Shown here: positions 7,012 to 16,202 of the stretch, one piece after another
How positions within the stretch are numbered: position 1 is the stretch's first letter
Layout: every line of letters begins with the position of its first letter
Assembly (NCBI GenBank): GCA_039920745.1
Contig: JBDSDD010000026.1
Coordinates: forward strand, 31,132 to 95,131
Direction of reading: 5' to 3'
DNA length: 64,000 bases
From: Scleromatobacter sp039920745
GTDB lineage: Bacteria > Pseudomonadota > Gammaproteobacteria > Burkholderiales > Burkholderiaceae_C
Position numbers and translations under genes: made by a program
The notes under the pieces: generated by a model
Told to the model about the DNA's origin: nothing
Seen by the model: only the letters and a program-made list of their open reading frames with translations
Databases searched by the model: none

Positions 7012-8319
7012 CTAACTCACCAAGGCGAGGGCGGCTGCTTCGCCCGCCAGCACGGCGGCCTCCAGCGTGGCCGGGTAGGGCCCGGCGACGTAGTCGGCGG
7101 CGGCGCGCAGGCCCGGAAGAATGTCCATGGCCGGGCGGACGACGCCTGCCGTGCAGCGGAACGTGGCCCGCTTGTCGGCGCGCACGCTGACGATGTCGAC
7201 CGGCTCGTCGGCCCCGATGCCGAAGCTGTCTCGGTATTGCGCCACGATGGCTTGCGCAACGACGTCACTGCCGCGTTCGAGCCAGGGCCCGGCCGCGCTG
7301 ACGACCAGCGTCGCTCGATCGACGTCCGCCGGCTGCTCGCCCAGCTTGAACGCGAATTGCGCTGGGCGCGTGCCCAGGTCGCTGTCGAGCGCCAGCATGG
7401 GCGCAGGCCAGGGGCGCTTTGGTGCCGTGAGCGTGACGCTGACGATGGGCTCATGGTCCAGCGCCGCGGCCCCGGCCGACCAAGCGGGCGCCAGCGTTTG
7501 CGTCAGGCGCGCGGCCTCGGTGGCAGGTGTCGCGAGGATCACCTGAGCGAATGGCGCGTCCGCATTGCGCAAGTCATCGCCGTCAACGCGCGCCTCCACG
7601 CGCCAGCCGGTGCCGACCTGCTCGATGGCCGCGACGCGACGACGCAAATGAACCGTCGCGCCGCGCGCGCGCAGCCATTCGAGCGCCGGCAAGGGCAGCA
7701 ATTGGGCAAGCGGACGCCGCGGCAGCAGCAGGTCGGACGCCTCGCGCGCGCCGAACAGGCTGTCGCGCATCACCGCGAGGAAGACCTCGGCGCTCGCTTC
7801 GGCCGATGGCGTGTTGAGCGCGGCGACGCACAGCGGCTCGATCAGGCGGCGGTGGACGCGGGCGGTCGGCGCGTCGCGCAGCAGCGCATCCACGGTCAGC
7901 GTCGGATCGCAGCGGAACGATCGCAGCATCCAGTTCAGCGACATCGCGACAGCCGACGCCTTGTCGACGACGCCGAAGCCGCGCGCACCGATCAGCGCCC
8001 GCGCCGCGGCCACCAGGCGCGGGCCGGACGGCGACAGTGCGAAGCCCGACCCGTCCGCGTACGTCACGCGCAGCGGCACGCGCTCGAGCGCACGATCGAC
8101 GTCGACGCCAACGTCGCGCATCAGTGCCAGCGTGCGCGCGTAGCCGCCCAGCAGGATGTGTTGGCCGTTGTCGGTGGCGGAGTCGCCGTCGTTGTCTGAG
8201 CGGGCTCGGCCGCCCGGCATGCCGGCGGTCTCGAACAGCGTGACCGCGTGCCCCGCCTGCGTGGCGCGCACCGCGGCGGCCAGGCCGGCCCAGCCGGCGC
8301 CAACCACTGCGACCCTCAC
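7012..8319 (-). CDS. hpnE: Hydroxysqualene dehydroxylase (squalene-associated FAD-dependent desaturase)
   Basis: HpnE removes the hydroxyl group of hydroxysqualene to give squalene, the last step of the HpnCDE route to hopanoids. The 435-residue protein starts with a dinucleotide-binding fold MRVAVVGAGWAGLAAA and the amine-oxidase-type continuation GMPGGRARS. A C-terminal FAD contact region (YVAGPYPATLEAAVLAGEAAA) is also seen. It lies downstream of hpnC-hpnD on the same strand, 112 bases from hpnD, the gap holding a repeat. The cluster context makes the call secure against other carotenoid-type desaturases. Confidence 0.9.
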   Translation of the reverse strand: MRVAVVGAGWAGLAAAVRATQAGHAVTLFETAGMPGGRARSDNDGDSATDNGQHILLGGYARTLALMRDVGVDVDRALERVPLRVTYADGSGFALSPSGPRLVAAARALIGARGFGVVDKASAVAMSLNWMLRSFRCDPTLTVDALLRDAPTARVHRRLIEPLCVAALNTPSAEASAEVFLAVMRDSLFGAREASDLLLPRRPLAQLLPLPALEWLRARGATVHLRRRVAAIEQVGTGWRVEARVDGDDLRNADAPFAQVILATPATEAARLTQTLAPAWSAGAAALDHEPIVSVTLTAPKRPWPAPMLALDSDLGTRPAQFAFKLGEQPADVDRATLVVSAAGPWLERGSDVVAQAIVAQYRDSFGIGADEPVDIVSVRADKRATFRCTAGVVRPAMDILPGLRAAADYVAGPYPATLEAAVLAGEAAALALVS

Positions 8320-8379
8320 GAGCTACCGGCTACTCGCAGCGCCGCCGCAGCCCACGGGAAGCGAGGGTCGCCAGCCGCG

Positions 8380-8430
8380 CCGATCCGGGCTCCCCCTTGA
8401 GGGGCAGCGAACAGCGGGAGCGTGGGGGCC
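8380..8430 (-). repeat. GC-rich intergenic repeat, family 2, between hpnD and hpnE
   Basis: Read on the minus strand, CCCCCACGCTCCCGCTGTTC and CCCCTCAAGGGGG begin within 3 bases of the hpnD stop. The pattern resembles the 165-252 element after ilvN. It is a short inverted-repeat element typical of Burkholderiales intergenic spaces. Confidence 0.5.
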
Positions 8431-8431
8431 G

Positions 8432-9277
8432 TCACTTTCTCCATTGAGTCTGGCACGCGATCCAGAGCTTGCGGATCGGCGTCAGCGAGATCCGCTGGTG
8501 CAGCACCTGGAAGCCGCCGGCCTCGACCTCGCGCAGCAGGCGCCGGTAGATGTTGCCGACCATCAGCGCGGGCTTCTGCGTGTTGCGGTCTTGCGGCGGC
8601 AGCAGCGCCAGCGCCTCGTCGTAGAGGAGGTGCGCGCGATCGGCCTGGAACTGCATCAGCGCGGTGAAGCGCTCGCTGTAGCCCCACGGCGAGTCGCGCT
8701 TGAGGATCTCGTTGGCCTTCACGTCGAACTGCTGCAGTTCGGAGATCGGCAGGTAGATGCGGCCGCGCCGCGCGTCGTCGCCGACGTCGCGGATGATGTT
8801 GGTGAGCTGCATCGCCAGACCCAGCCGGTGCGCGAAGGTCACCGTCTGCGCCTGCGAACGGCCCATGATGTTGCTGGCGACCTCGCCGACGATGCCCGCC
8901 ACCAGGTGGCAGTACTTCTGCAGGCCCGGGAAGTCGAGGAAGCGCGTCTGCTCCAGGTCGGTCTGGCAGCCCTCGATCACGGCGTGCAGGTGGTCGACGC
9001 GCACGCCGTAGTTGCCCACGTGCGGCATCAGGGCCTTCATCACCGGGTGCGTCGGGTTGCCGACAAAGGACGCGTCGACCTCGCGCCGCCACCAGTCGAG
9101 CTTGGTGGCCGCGACACCGGGATCCTGCATTTCGTCGGCGACGTCGTCCACCTCGCGGCAGAACGCGTAGAACGCCGTCATCGCCTGGCGGCGCGCGGGC
9201 GGCAGGAACATGAAGGCGTAGTAGAACGACGAGCCGCTCTTCTGCGCCTTGTCCTGGACGTATTGTTCTGGCGTCAT
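8432..9277 (-). CDS. hpnD: Presqualene diphosphate synthase
   Basis: HpnD condenses two farnesyl diphosphates to presqualene diphosphate. The 281-residue protein is an all-helical squalene/phytoene synthase. The two Asp-rich substrate/Mg2+ motifs are present: DDVADE at about residues 45-50, and the second in NIIRDVGDDARRGRIYLP. The ATG at 9277 overlaps the TGA of hpnC (ATGA), so the two are probably translationally coupled; the frame is open further upstream but there it merely shadows hpnC. Its product is hydrolysed by HpnC and then reduced by HpnE. Confidence 0.92.
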   Translation of the reverse strand: MTPEQYVQDKAQKSGSSFYYAFMFLPPARRQAMTAFYAFCREVDDVADEMQDPGVAATKLDWWRREVDASFVGNPTHPVMKALMPHVGNYGVRVDHLHAVIEGCQTDLEQTRFLDFPGLQKYCHLVAGIVGEVASNIMGRSQAQTVTFAHRLGLAMQLTNIIRDVGDDARRGRIYLPISELQQFDVKANEILKRDSPWGYSERFTALMQFQADRAHLLYDEALALLPPQDRNTQKPALMVGNIYRRLLREVEAGGFQVLHQRISLTPIRKLWIACQTQWRK

Positions 9278-10125
9278 GCGGTGCGCGTCTGCTTGGAAAG
9301 GGAAGGGCGCATCGTCAGTGCGCGAGCGGCGATCAGCAGGTGATCGACGGCGTGGAGATGGGGTCGGCGGGCGAAGCTCGCGAAGTTCATGGCAGCGATT
9401 TTCGCAAGAATTCGCAGCCCGCCCTGCACGACGAAGCGAAGTTCCCAGCCGACCCGGCCGGGAACGGCCGGTGCGATGGGCGCGCCGGCCAGCATCAGCG
9501 ACTGCGCCCAGGCGCAAAGCTCGCGCACGAGCGCGCGCGATGCGTCCGCTTGCGGGGTCCGCACGCAGGCCCCGGCCGTCGTGCCCAGCGCGTCGGCGTC
9601 GCTGCGCGGGATGTAGTCGCGCCCGCGCGGCAGGTCGACGCTGAGGTCCTGCCAGAAATTGATCAACTGCAGCGCCGAGCACACGGCGTCGCTCTGCTGC
9701 AACAGCACGGGGTCGTCGAGCCCGTGCAGGTGCAGCAGCAGCCGGCCGATCGGGTTCGCCGAGCGGCTGCAGTAGTCGAGCAGTGCGGCACGATCAGCGT
9801 AGCCGGCGTGGCGGGTGTCTTCCTCGAAGGCGTCCAGCAGCGCGGCGAGCAGCGGCACCGGCAGGCGATGCGCAGCGATCACTGCGGCGAGCGGGTCGAA
9901 CACGCCGGCCCAGCGGCCCGAACCGGGCTGGCCGGCGGCGGCTTTCACGAGATCGTCGCGATAGTCACGCAGCATGGCCTGGCGCGCCTCGGCCGAGGCG
10001 TCACCTTCGTCGGCGATGTCATCGGCGGTGCGTGCGAACCAGTAGATGGCGCGCACGGCGGGTCGCAACTCGGGCGGGCACAGCCACGAGGCGACGGGGA
10101 AGTTTTCGTAATGTTGAACGCTCAC
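9274..10125 (-). CDS. hpnC: Hydroxysqualene synthase
   Basis: HpnC converts presqualene diphosphate to hydroxysqualene. The 283-residue protein belongs to the same squalene/phytoene synthase fold as its neighbour HpnD and starts SVQHYENFPVAS, characteristic of HpnC. It has DDIADE at about residues 37-42 and the second region INFWQDLSVDLPRGRDYIP. I take the GTG at 10125 as start, because the protein then begins at the conserved N-terminus; there is no clear Shine-Dalgarno sequence. It is first in the hpnCDE series. No squalene-hopene cyclase gene is in the window. Confidence 0.9.
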   Translation of the reverse strand: MSVQHYENFPVASWLCPPELRPAVRAIYWFARTADDIADEGDASAEARQAMLRDYRDDLVKAAAGQPGSGRWAGVFDPLAAVIAAHRLPVPLLAALLDAFEEDTRHAGYADRAALLDYCSRSANPIGRLLLHLHGLDDPVLLQQSDAVCSALQLINFWQDLSVDLPRGRDYIPRSDADALGTTAGACVRTPQADASRALVRELCAWAQSLMLAGAPIAPAVPGRVGWELRFVVQGGLRILAKIAAMNFASFARRPHLHAVDHLLIAARALTMRPSLSKQTRTA

Positions 10126-10225
10126 AGGCGGGGAATTGTGCCCGGCCCGGGCGACGGCGCCGCAACGATACGGCGGCGAATGGGCCAAATACCGGGTTGA
10201 CCCTGCTATCAACCCAGAAAGTGCA

Positions 10226-10254
10226 TTGACGAGTCGGGCCAGTGTTCGTATATT
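10226..10254 (+). promoter_or_regulatory. Sigma-70 promoter of the RND efflux operon
   Basis: TTGACG (10226-10231), a 17-base spacer and TATATT (10249-10254) form a near-consensus promoter 36 bases before the adaptor gene. The predicted transcription start is about 10261, inside the palindrome at 10259-10272. Confidence 0.75.
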
Positions 10255-10258
10255 AATG

Positions 10259-10272
10259 ACTGACCGGTCAGT
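10259..10272 (+). promoter_or_regulatory. Palindromic operator over the efflux promoter (TetR-type)
   Basis: ACTGACCGGTCAGT is a perfect 14-base inverted repeat covering the predicted +1. Position and sequence resemble operators of TetR/AcrR-family repressors of drug-efflux operons. No TetR-family gene is encoded nearby in this window, so the repressor must act from elsewhere. Confidence 0.65.
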
Positions 10273-10290
10273 AACTACCAAGAACACGCC

Positions 10291-11442
10291 ATGAGCACCC
10301 CTCGTTCGCCCTTGTCCCTCCCGAATCGCCCGCCCACAGCCCGTGCCCAACGCGCGCTGATGGTGCTGCCGCTCTCTCTGTCGCTGGCCGCCGCGCTGAC
10401 CCTGGTGGCGTGCGGCAAGGAGCCGGCGGCTTCCGAGCCGGTGCGTGCCGTGCGCACGTTGACCGTTGGCCAACTGTCCGGCGGCGTCACCCGCGACTAT
10501 GCCGCCGAGGTGCACGCCCGCGTCGAGTCCAAGCTGGCGTTCCGCGTCGGCGGCAAGATCACCCAGCGCCCGGTCAACCTGGGCGACCGCGTCAAGAGCG
10601 GCCAGGCGCTGGCCCAGGTCGATCCGGCCGACCTGCGCTTCGGTCAGGACGCGGCCCGCGCCGGCCTCACGGCGGCGCAGGTCAACTACGAGCAGACCGC
10701 CATCGACTACAAGCGCTACCAGGAACTGCGCACGCAAGGCTTCATCAGCGCCGCCGATCTCGAGCGGCGCAACAGCGGGCTGCAGGCCGCGAAAGCGCAG
10801 TTCGATCAGGCCAAGGCGCAGTCGGGCATGCAGACGAACCAGGCCGCGTACGCCGCGCTGACGGCCGACGCCCCGGGCGTCATCACCGCCATCTACGCCG
10901 ACGTTGGCGCAGTGGTGGGCACCGGCACGCCGGTGGTCAGCCTCGCCCACGACGGCCCGCGCGACGTGGTGTTTGCCGTCCCCGAAGATCAATTGCCCGT
11001 CTTCCGCAAGTTGCAAGGCAAGGCCGGCGGCGTCGGCGTGACGCTGTGGGGAGGCACCACGACCATCGCCGCGACGATCCGCGAGGTGGCGGCCGCGGCC
11101 GACCCGGCCTCGCGCACGTTCCAGGTCAAGGCCGACCTGCCCGCCGGCGCCGCCGAACTGGGCCAGACGGCCACGGTGCACGTCGAACTCGCGCCCGCCG
11201 ACGGCAAGCTGCGCCTGCCGCTGGCGGCAGTCGCCGGCGCCGGCGCGCAGAGCTACGTGTGGATCCTGGACAAGGCGACGATGAAGGTGCGCGAGCAGCC
11301 CGTCGTCGTGCTGCGTCCCGAAGGCGACACCTTGGTGCTCGACAGTGGCCTGAAGACGGGCGACACGGTGGTGACCGCCGGCGCGCACGTGCTGACGCCT
11401 GGCCAGCAAGTGACCCTGTACGTCGAACCTTCGAAGCGTTGA
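10291..11442 (+). CDS. RND efflux periplasmic adaptor (membrane fusion protein), lipoprotein
   Basis: The 383-residue adaptor would link an inner-membrane RND pump to an outer-membrane channel. It starts with a signal sequence ending in a lipobox (LTLVAC, lipidated Cys41). A lipoyl/barrel-sandwich hybrid motif (ARVESKLAFRVGGKITQRPV) and a helical hairpin (about residues 125-180, AQVNYEQTAIDYKRYQELR) follow. Beta-barrel and membrane-proximal domains end at TPGQQVTLYVEPSKR. It is first in a two-gene operon with the pump; no outer-membrane factor is adjacent. Substrates cannot be inferred. Confidence 0.93.
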   Translation: MSTPRSPLSLPNRPPTARAQRALMVLPLSLSLAAALTLVACGKEPAASEPVRAVRTLTVGQLSGGVTRDYAAEVHARVESKLAFRVGGKITQRPVNLGDRVKSGQALAQVDPADLRFGQDAARAGLTAAQVNYEQTAIDYKRYQELRTQGFISAADLERRNSGLQAAKAQFDQAKAQSGMQTNQAAYAALTADAPGVITAIYADVGAVVGTGTPVVSLAHDGPRDVVFAVPEDQLPVFRKLQGKAGGVGVTLWGGTTTIAATIREVAAAADPASRTFQVKADLPAGAAELGQTATVHVELAPADGKLRLPLAAVAGAGAQSYVWILDKATMKVREQPVVVLRPEGDTLVLDSGLKTGDTVVTAGAHVLTPGQQVTLYVEPSKR

Positions 11443-11449
11443 GGCGCCC

Positions 11450-14400
11450 GTGAGCATCGAACACACGACACCGACCTCCGCTGCAGCCGAGATCGAAGGC
11501 GGACGCTTCAACATTTCGCGCTGGGCGCTCCAGCATCCGGCTCTCACGCGCTACCTGATGATCGTGCTGATGCTGCTGGGCCTGGCGGCCTACTTCCAGC
11601 TCGGCCAGGACGAAGATCCGCCGTTCACTTTCCGAGCGATGGTCGTGCAGGCCTACTGGCCGGGCGCGAGCGCCAAGGACATGGCTGAGCAGGTCACCGA
11701 CAAGATCGAGCGCACGCTGCAGGAGGTGCCGTACTCCGACAAGATCCGCAGCTATACCAAGCCGGGCGAGTCGCTGACCATCCTGCAGTTGGCAGACTGG
11801 TCGCCAGGTCACGAGGTTCCCAACACCTGGTATCAAGCCCGCAAGAAGATCGGCGACATGCGCGCGACGCTGCCGCAGGGCGTGATCGGGCCGTTCTTCA
11901 ACGACGAGTTCGGCGACGTCTACGGCTCGATCTACGCGCTGTCGGCTGACGGCTTCAGCGACGAGGAACTGCGCGTGCGCGCCGAGGAGATCCGCTCGCA
12001 GCTGCTGCGCGTGCACGACGTTTCCAAGGTTGCTCTGTTCGGTGTGCAGTCGCAGAAGATCTGGGTCGAGCTGTCGCAGAAGCGCGCCGCCGAGCTGGGC
12101 GTCGACGTCAACGGCGTCATCAGCCAGCTCAACGCGCAGAACGCGGTGCAGGGCTCGGGCGTGGTCGACGCCGGCACGCAGAACGTGCAGGTGCGCGTGG
12201 CCGGCGCGTTCCAGTCGGTCGACGCGATCCGCGCGCTGCCGATCCGCGTCGTCAACCCGGCCACTGGCCAGGCGACGAGCATCAAGCTGGGCGACATCGC
12301 CGACGTGCGCCGCGGCTATTCCGATCCGCCGGACGTCAAGGTGCGCGCCAACGGCAAGCAGGTGGTGGCCATCGGCATCTCGATGGCCAAGGGCGGCGAC
12401 ATCATCTCGCTGGGCAAGGGCCTGCAGGCGCAGGTGGCCGAGGTACGCAAGCAACTGCCGGTGGGCATGGAGCTGTCGCAGGTGCAGGACCAGCCGGAGG
12501 CCGTTGCGCGCTCGGTGGGCGAATTCGTGCGCGTGCTGATCGAGGCCATCGTCATCGTGCTGCTGGTCAGCTTCGTGAGCCTGGGGTTGCACTTCAACCC
12601 GATCCGCATCGACATCTGGCCGGGCCTGGTCGTCGCGATCACCATCCCGCTGGTGTTGGCGATCACGTTCGTCGCGATGTACTACTGGGGCGTCGGGCTG
12701 CACAAGATCTCGCTGGGCTCGCTGATCATCGCGCTGGGCCTGATGGTCGACGACGCGATCATCGCGGTCGAGATGATGGTCAGAAAGCTCGAGGAGGGCT
12801 ACTCCAAGGAGCGCGCCGCCACCTTCGCGTACGAGGTGACGTCGATGCCGATGCTCACCGGAACGCTGATCACGGCCGCCGGCTTCCTGCCGATCGGGTT
12901 GGCCAAGTCGATGACCGGCGAGTACACGTTCGCGATCTTCGCGGTGACGTCGGCCGCGCTGCTGATCTCGTGGCTCGTCTCCGTGTACTTCGTGCCGTAT
13001 CTGGGCGCGCGCCTGCTGCATACGCGGGTCAAGGCGCATGAGCCCGACGGCAGCATCTCCACGCAGCCGCACGAGACTTTCGACTCGCCGTTCTACAACC
13101 GCTTTCGCCGCGTGATCGCGTGGTGCCTGAACCACCGCTGGATCACCATCGGGGCGACGATAGTCACCTTCGTGCTGGGCCTCGCCGGCATGGGCCTCGT
13201 CCAGCAGCAGTTCTTCCCGGACTCGAGTCGGCCGGAGATCATGGTCGACCTGTGGCTGCCCGAAGGCGCCACCATCAAGCAGAGCGAAGAGGCGGCCAAG
13301 CGCTTCGAAGCACGCATGATGAAGGAGCCCGGCGTGAAGTCCGTGTCCACGTGGGTGGGCAGCGGCGTGCCGCGCTTCTACCTGCCGCTGGACCAGGTGT
13401 TTCCGCAGACCAACGTCAGCGAGGCCATCGTCGAGCCGGTCGACCTCAAGGTGCGCGAGAGCTTGCGCAAGAAGCTGCCCGCGCTGATGGCGTCCGAGTT
13501 CCCCGAACTGCGCACGCGCGTCAAGCTGCTGCCTAACGGGCCGCCGGTGCCGTATCCAGTGCAGTTCCGCGTCATGGGGCCCGATGCCGACCAAGTGCGC
13601 AAGTGGGGCGACGAGGCCAAGGCCGTGCTGCGCGAGAACGCGCACATGCGCGGCGTCAACGACAACTGGAACGAGAACGTGCTCGCCCTGCGGCTGGCCG
13701 TCGACCAGGACAAGGCGCGAGCGCTGGGCGTGACGACGCAGGCGATCGCGCAGGCGACTCAGACGCAGTTTTCCGGCTCCACGATCGGCCAGTACCGCGA
13801 AGGCGACCAGTTGATCGACATCGTGCTGCGCCAGCCGCTGGCCGAGCGCAATGCCGTGACCAACCTGGCGAGCGGCTATGTGGCGACGAGCAATGGCACG
13901 GTGATCCCGCTGACGCAGATCGCCAGGCTTTCGCTGGGCTGGGAGCCCGGCGTGCTGTGGCGCGAAGGCCGCAGCTACGCCGTGACGGTGCAGGGCGACG
14001 TCGTCGAGGGCCTGCAGGGGCCGACGGTCACCGACGAGCTGTGGGGCAAGGGCAAGACCGAGGGGCCTTTGCGCGCATTGATGAAGAAGATGCCGCCGGG
14101 CTACCAGATCCAGGTCGCCGGCGCCGTCGAGGAGGCATCGAAGGGGCAGGGCGCGATCATCGTCGGGCTGCCGGTGGCGCTGTTCATCATCCTGACGCTG
14201 CTGATGCTGCAACTGCAGAGCTTTTCGCGCGCCGCGCTGGTGTTCATCACCGGGCCGCTGGGCATCGCCGGCGCTGCCGCGGCGTTGCTGATCCTGAACC
14301 GGCCGTTCGGCTTTGTCGCGCTGCTGGGCGTGATCGCGCTGTTCGGCATGATCATCCGCAACTCGGTGATCCTGGTCGACCAGATCGAGCAGGACCGGCG

Positions 14401-14635
14401 CCATGGCGTGCCGGCATGGGACGCGGTCATCGAATCGGTGGTGCGCCGGTTCAGGCCCATCGTGCTGACCGCCGCCGCCGCCGTGATGGCCATGATCCCG
14501 CTGTCGGAAAGTGCGTTCTGGGGCCCGATGGCCGTGGCCATCATGGGCGGCCTGCTGATAGGCACGGCGCTCACATTGCTGGCATTGCCGGCCATGTACG
14601 CGGCGGCATTCAGGGTTCACCCACCCCAGAAGTAA
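11450..14635 (+). CDS. RND-family efflux permease (AcrB/HAE1-like)
   Basis: The 1061-residue inner-membrane proton antiporter has two repeats of one plus five transmembrane helices and two large periplasmic loops. The proton-relay Asp pair is visible in TM4 (LGLMVDDAIIAVEMM), and the second repeat has FGMIIRNSVILVDQIEQD. It begins at GTG 11450, 7 bases after the adaptor stop, with GAGG upstream, so it is co-transcribed. The N-terminal text (GQDEDPPFTFRAMVV) matches the AcrB-like subgroup often annotated only as efflux permease subunit. It is a drug- or solvent-type pump by family, not a CzcA-type metal pump. Confidence 0.94.
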   Translation: MSIEHTTPTSAAAEIEGGRFNISRWALQHPALTRYLMIVLMLLGLAAYFQLGQDEDPPFTFRAMVVQAYWPGASAKDMAEQVTDKIERTLQEVPYSDKIRSYTKPGESLTILQLADWSPGHEVPNTWYQARKKIGDMRATLPQGVIGPFFNDEFGDVYGSIYALSADGFSDEELRVRAEEIRSQLLRVHDVSKVALFGVQSQKIWVELSQKRAAELGVDVNGVISQLNAQNAVQGSGVVDAGTQNVQVRVAGAFQSVDAIRALPIRVVNPATGQATSIKLGDIADVRRGYSDPPDVKVRANGKQVVAIGISMAKGGDIISLGKGLQAQVAEVRKQLPVGMELSQVQDQPEAVARSVGEFVRVLIEAIVIVLLVSFVSLGLHFNPIRIDIWPGLVVAITIPLVLAITFVAMYYWGVGLHKISLGSLIIALGLMVDDAIIAVEMMVRKLEEGYSKERAATFAYEVTSMPMLTGTLITAAGFLPIGLAKSMTGEYTFAIFAVTSAALLISWLVSVYFVPYLGARLLHTRVKAHEPDGSISTQPHETFDSPFYNRFRRVIAWCLNHRWITIGATIVTFVLGLAGMGLVQQQFFPDSSRPEIMVDLWLPEGATIKQSEEAAKRFEARMMKEPGVKSVSTWVGSGVPRFYLPLDQVFPQTNVSEAIVEPVDLKVRESLRKKLPALMASEFPELRTRVKLLPNGPPVPYPVQFRVMGPDADQVRKWGDEAKAVLRENAHMRGVNDNWNENVLALRLAVDQDKARALGVTTQAIAQATQTQFSGSTIGQYREGDQLIDIVLRQPLAERNAVTNLASGYVATSNGTVIPLTQIARLSLGWEPGVLWREGRSYAVTVQGDVVEGLQGPTVTDELWGKGKTEGPLRALMKKMPPGYQIQVAGAVEEASKGQGAIIVGLPVALFIILTLLMLQLQSFSRAALVFITGPLGIAGAAAALLILNRPFGFVALLGVIALFGMIIRNSVILVDQIEQDRRHGVPAWDAVIESVVRRFRPIVLTAAAAVMAMIPLSESAFWGPMAVAIMGGLLIGTALTLLALPAMYAAAFRVHPPQK

Positions 14636-14725
14636 AGGCTGGGGCTTTTCCTGCGGCTACAATCGCTGGTTCACCGGAAAGCGGGGGGTGCGTTTCAGTT
14701 CCTGTCCCCAGCTCTGGATCACGAA

Positions 14726-14812
14726 GCGCGGGTGGCGAAATTGGTAGACGCACCAGGTTTAGGTCCTGACGCCTTCACCGGCGTGCGGGTTCGAGTCCCG
14801 CCCCGCGCACCA
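14726..14812 (+). tRNA. tRNA-Leu (anticodon UAG)
   Basis: The acceptor arms GCGCGGG and CCCGCGC pair, CCA is encoded at 14810-14812, and the anticodon loop TTTAGGT gives TAG. The long variable arm and 87-base length are typical of a class II tRNA. It lies immediately upstream of tig, as in many Burkholderiales. Confidence 0.97.
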
Positions 14813-14837
14813 GAATTTGCGAACCAAGAGTCCCATC

Positions 14838-16145
14838 ATGGCAGTTAACGTAGAAACCCTCGACAAGCTCGAACGCCGTATCTCGCTGAGCCTCCCGGCC
14901 GACGAGATCAACAAGGAAGTCGAGACCCGCCTCAAGAAGCTGTCCCGCACGGTCAAGGCCGACGGGTTCCGCCCTGGCAAGGTACCGATGTCGGTCGTGG
15001 CACAGCGCTATGGCTACTCGGTGCAGTACGAAGTCATGAACGACAAGCTCGGCGCCGCGTTCGCTGCGGCCGCCAACGAAGCGAAGCTTCGCGTGGCCGG
15101 CACGCCGCGCATCGCCGAGAAGGCCGAATCGGCCGCCGGTTCGATGGACTTCGACGCCACGTTCGAGGTCTACCCGGAAGTCGTCCTCGGCGACCTGGCG
15201 GCTGCCGAAATCGAACGTGTCACGACCACGGTCGATGACGCCGCGATCGACAAGACCGTCGACATCCTGCGCAAGCAGCGCCGCACGTTCGCCCAGCGCC
15301 CGTCCGCCGAAGGCGCGGCCGTCGGTGACCGCGTGACGATCGACTTCGAAGGCAAGATCGACGGTGAGCCGTTCAACGGCGGCGCGGCCGAAGCCTTCCA
15401 GTTCATGGTCGGCGAAGGCCAGATGCTGGAGCAGTTCGACCAGGCCGTTCGCGGCATGAAGGTCGGCGAATCCAAGACCTTCCCGCTGCAGTTCCCCGCC
15501 GACTACCACGGCGCCGACGTAGCGGGCCGCGAAGCCGACTTCATGGTCACCATGAAGAAGATCGAAGCGCAGCACCTGCCGGAAGTCGACGACGCGTTCG
15601 CGAAGTCGCTGGGCATCGCCGAAGGCACGGTCGACGGCCTGCGCGCCGATGTGCGCAAGAACCTAGAGCGCGAAGTCAAGCACCGCGTGCTGGCCAAGAA
15701 CAAGGCCGCCGCGATGGAAGCGCTGGCCTCCACCGCCACGCTGGACCTGCCCAAGTCGCTGGTGCAGAGCGAGACCGAGCGCCTGGTCGCCGGGGCGCGC
15801 GAAGACTTGAAGCAGCGCGGCGTCAAGGATGCCGACAAGGCGCCGATCCCCGCCGAGATCTTTGTGCCGCAGGCCGAGCGCCGCGTGCGCCTGGGCCTGG
15901 TCGTCGCCGAACTGGTGCGCAGCAACAACCTGCAAGCCAAGCCGGAGCAGCTCCAGGCACACATCGAAGAGATGTCGCAGAGCTACGAGAAGCCGGTCGA
16001 AGTGCAGCGCTGGTACCTGTCGGACCGGTCGCGCATGGCCGAAGTCGAAGCCATCGTGGTCGAGAACAACGTGACCGAATTCGTGCTGGCCAAGGCCAAG
16101 GTCACGGACAAGGAACTGCCGTTCGACTCGCTGATGACGGCCTGA
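14838..16145 (+). CDS. tig: Trigger factor, ribosome-associated chaperone and peptidyl-prolyl isomerase
   Basis: The 435-residue protein binds the ribosome exit site and assists folding of nascent chains. The N-terminal ribosome-binding domain carries the signature GFRPGKVPMSVV (about residues 45-56). The FKBP-type isomerase domain lies at about residues 160-245 (GDRVTIDFEGKIDGEPFNGG). The C-terminal helical arms form the remainder. The ATG at 14838 gives the conserved start MAVNVETL. It sits 25 bases after the tRNA and heads the tig-clpP-clpX-lon quality-control block. Confidence 0.97.
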   Translation: MAVNVETLDKLERRISLSLPADEINKEVETRLKKLSRTVKADGFRPGKVPMSVVAQRYGYSVQYEVMNDKLGAAFAAAANEAKLRVAGTPRIAEKAESAAGSMDFDATFEVYPEVVLGDLAAAEIERVTTTVDDAAIDKTVDILRKQRRTFAQRPSAEGAAVGDRVTIDFEGKIDGEPFNGGAAEAFQFMVGEGQMLEQFDQAVRGMKVGESKTFPLQFPADYHGADVAGREADFMVTMKKIEAQHLPEVDDAFAKSLGIAEGTVDGLRADVRKNLEREVKHRVLAKNKAAAMEALASTATLDLPKSLVQSETERLVAGAREDLKQRGVKDADKAPIPAEIFVPQAERRVRLGLVVAELVRSNNLQAKPEQLQAHIEEMSQSYEKPVEVQRWYLSDRSRMAEVEAIVVENNVTEFVLAKAKVTDKELPFDSLMTA

Positions 16146-16202
16146 TCCGTCGCGGGACGCCCGCGCCGCGTGCGCGCGGCGGTGCCCTCCCGGCGAACGA
16201 CC

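Noticed and set aside
11126..14620. Very long minus-strand frame (over 1100 codons) opposite the RND pump
   Set aside because: Length alone is not evidence at this GC content. The composition is a mirror of the sense codons, and the sense strand encodes an intact pump with its TM4 Asp pair.
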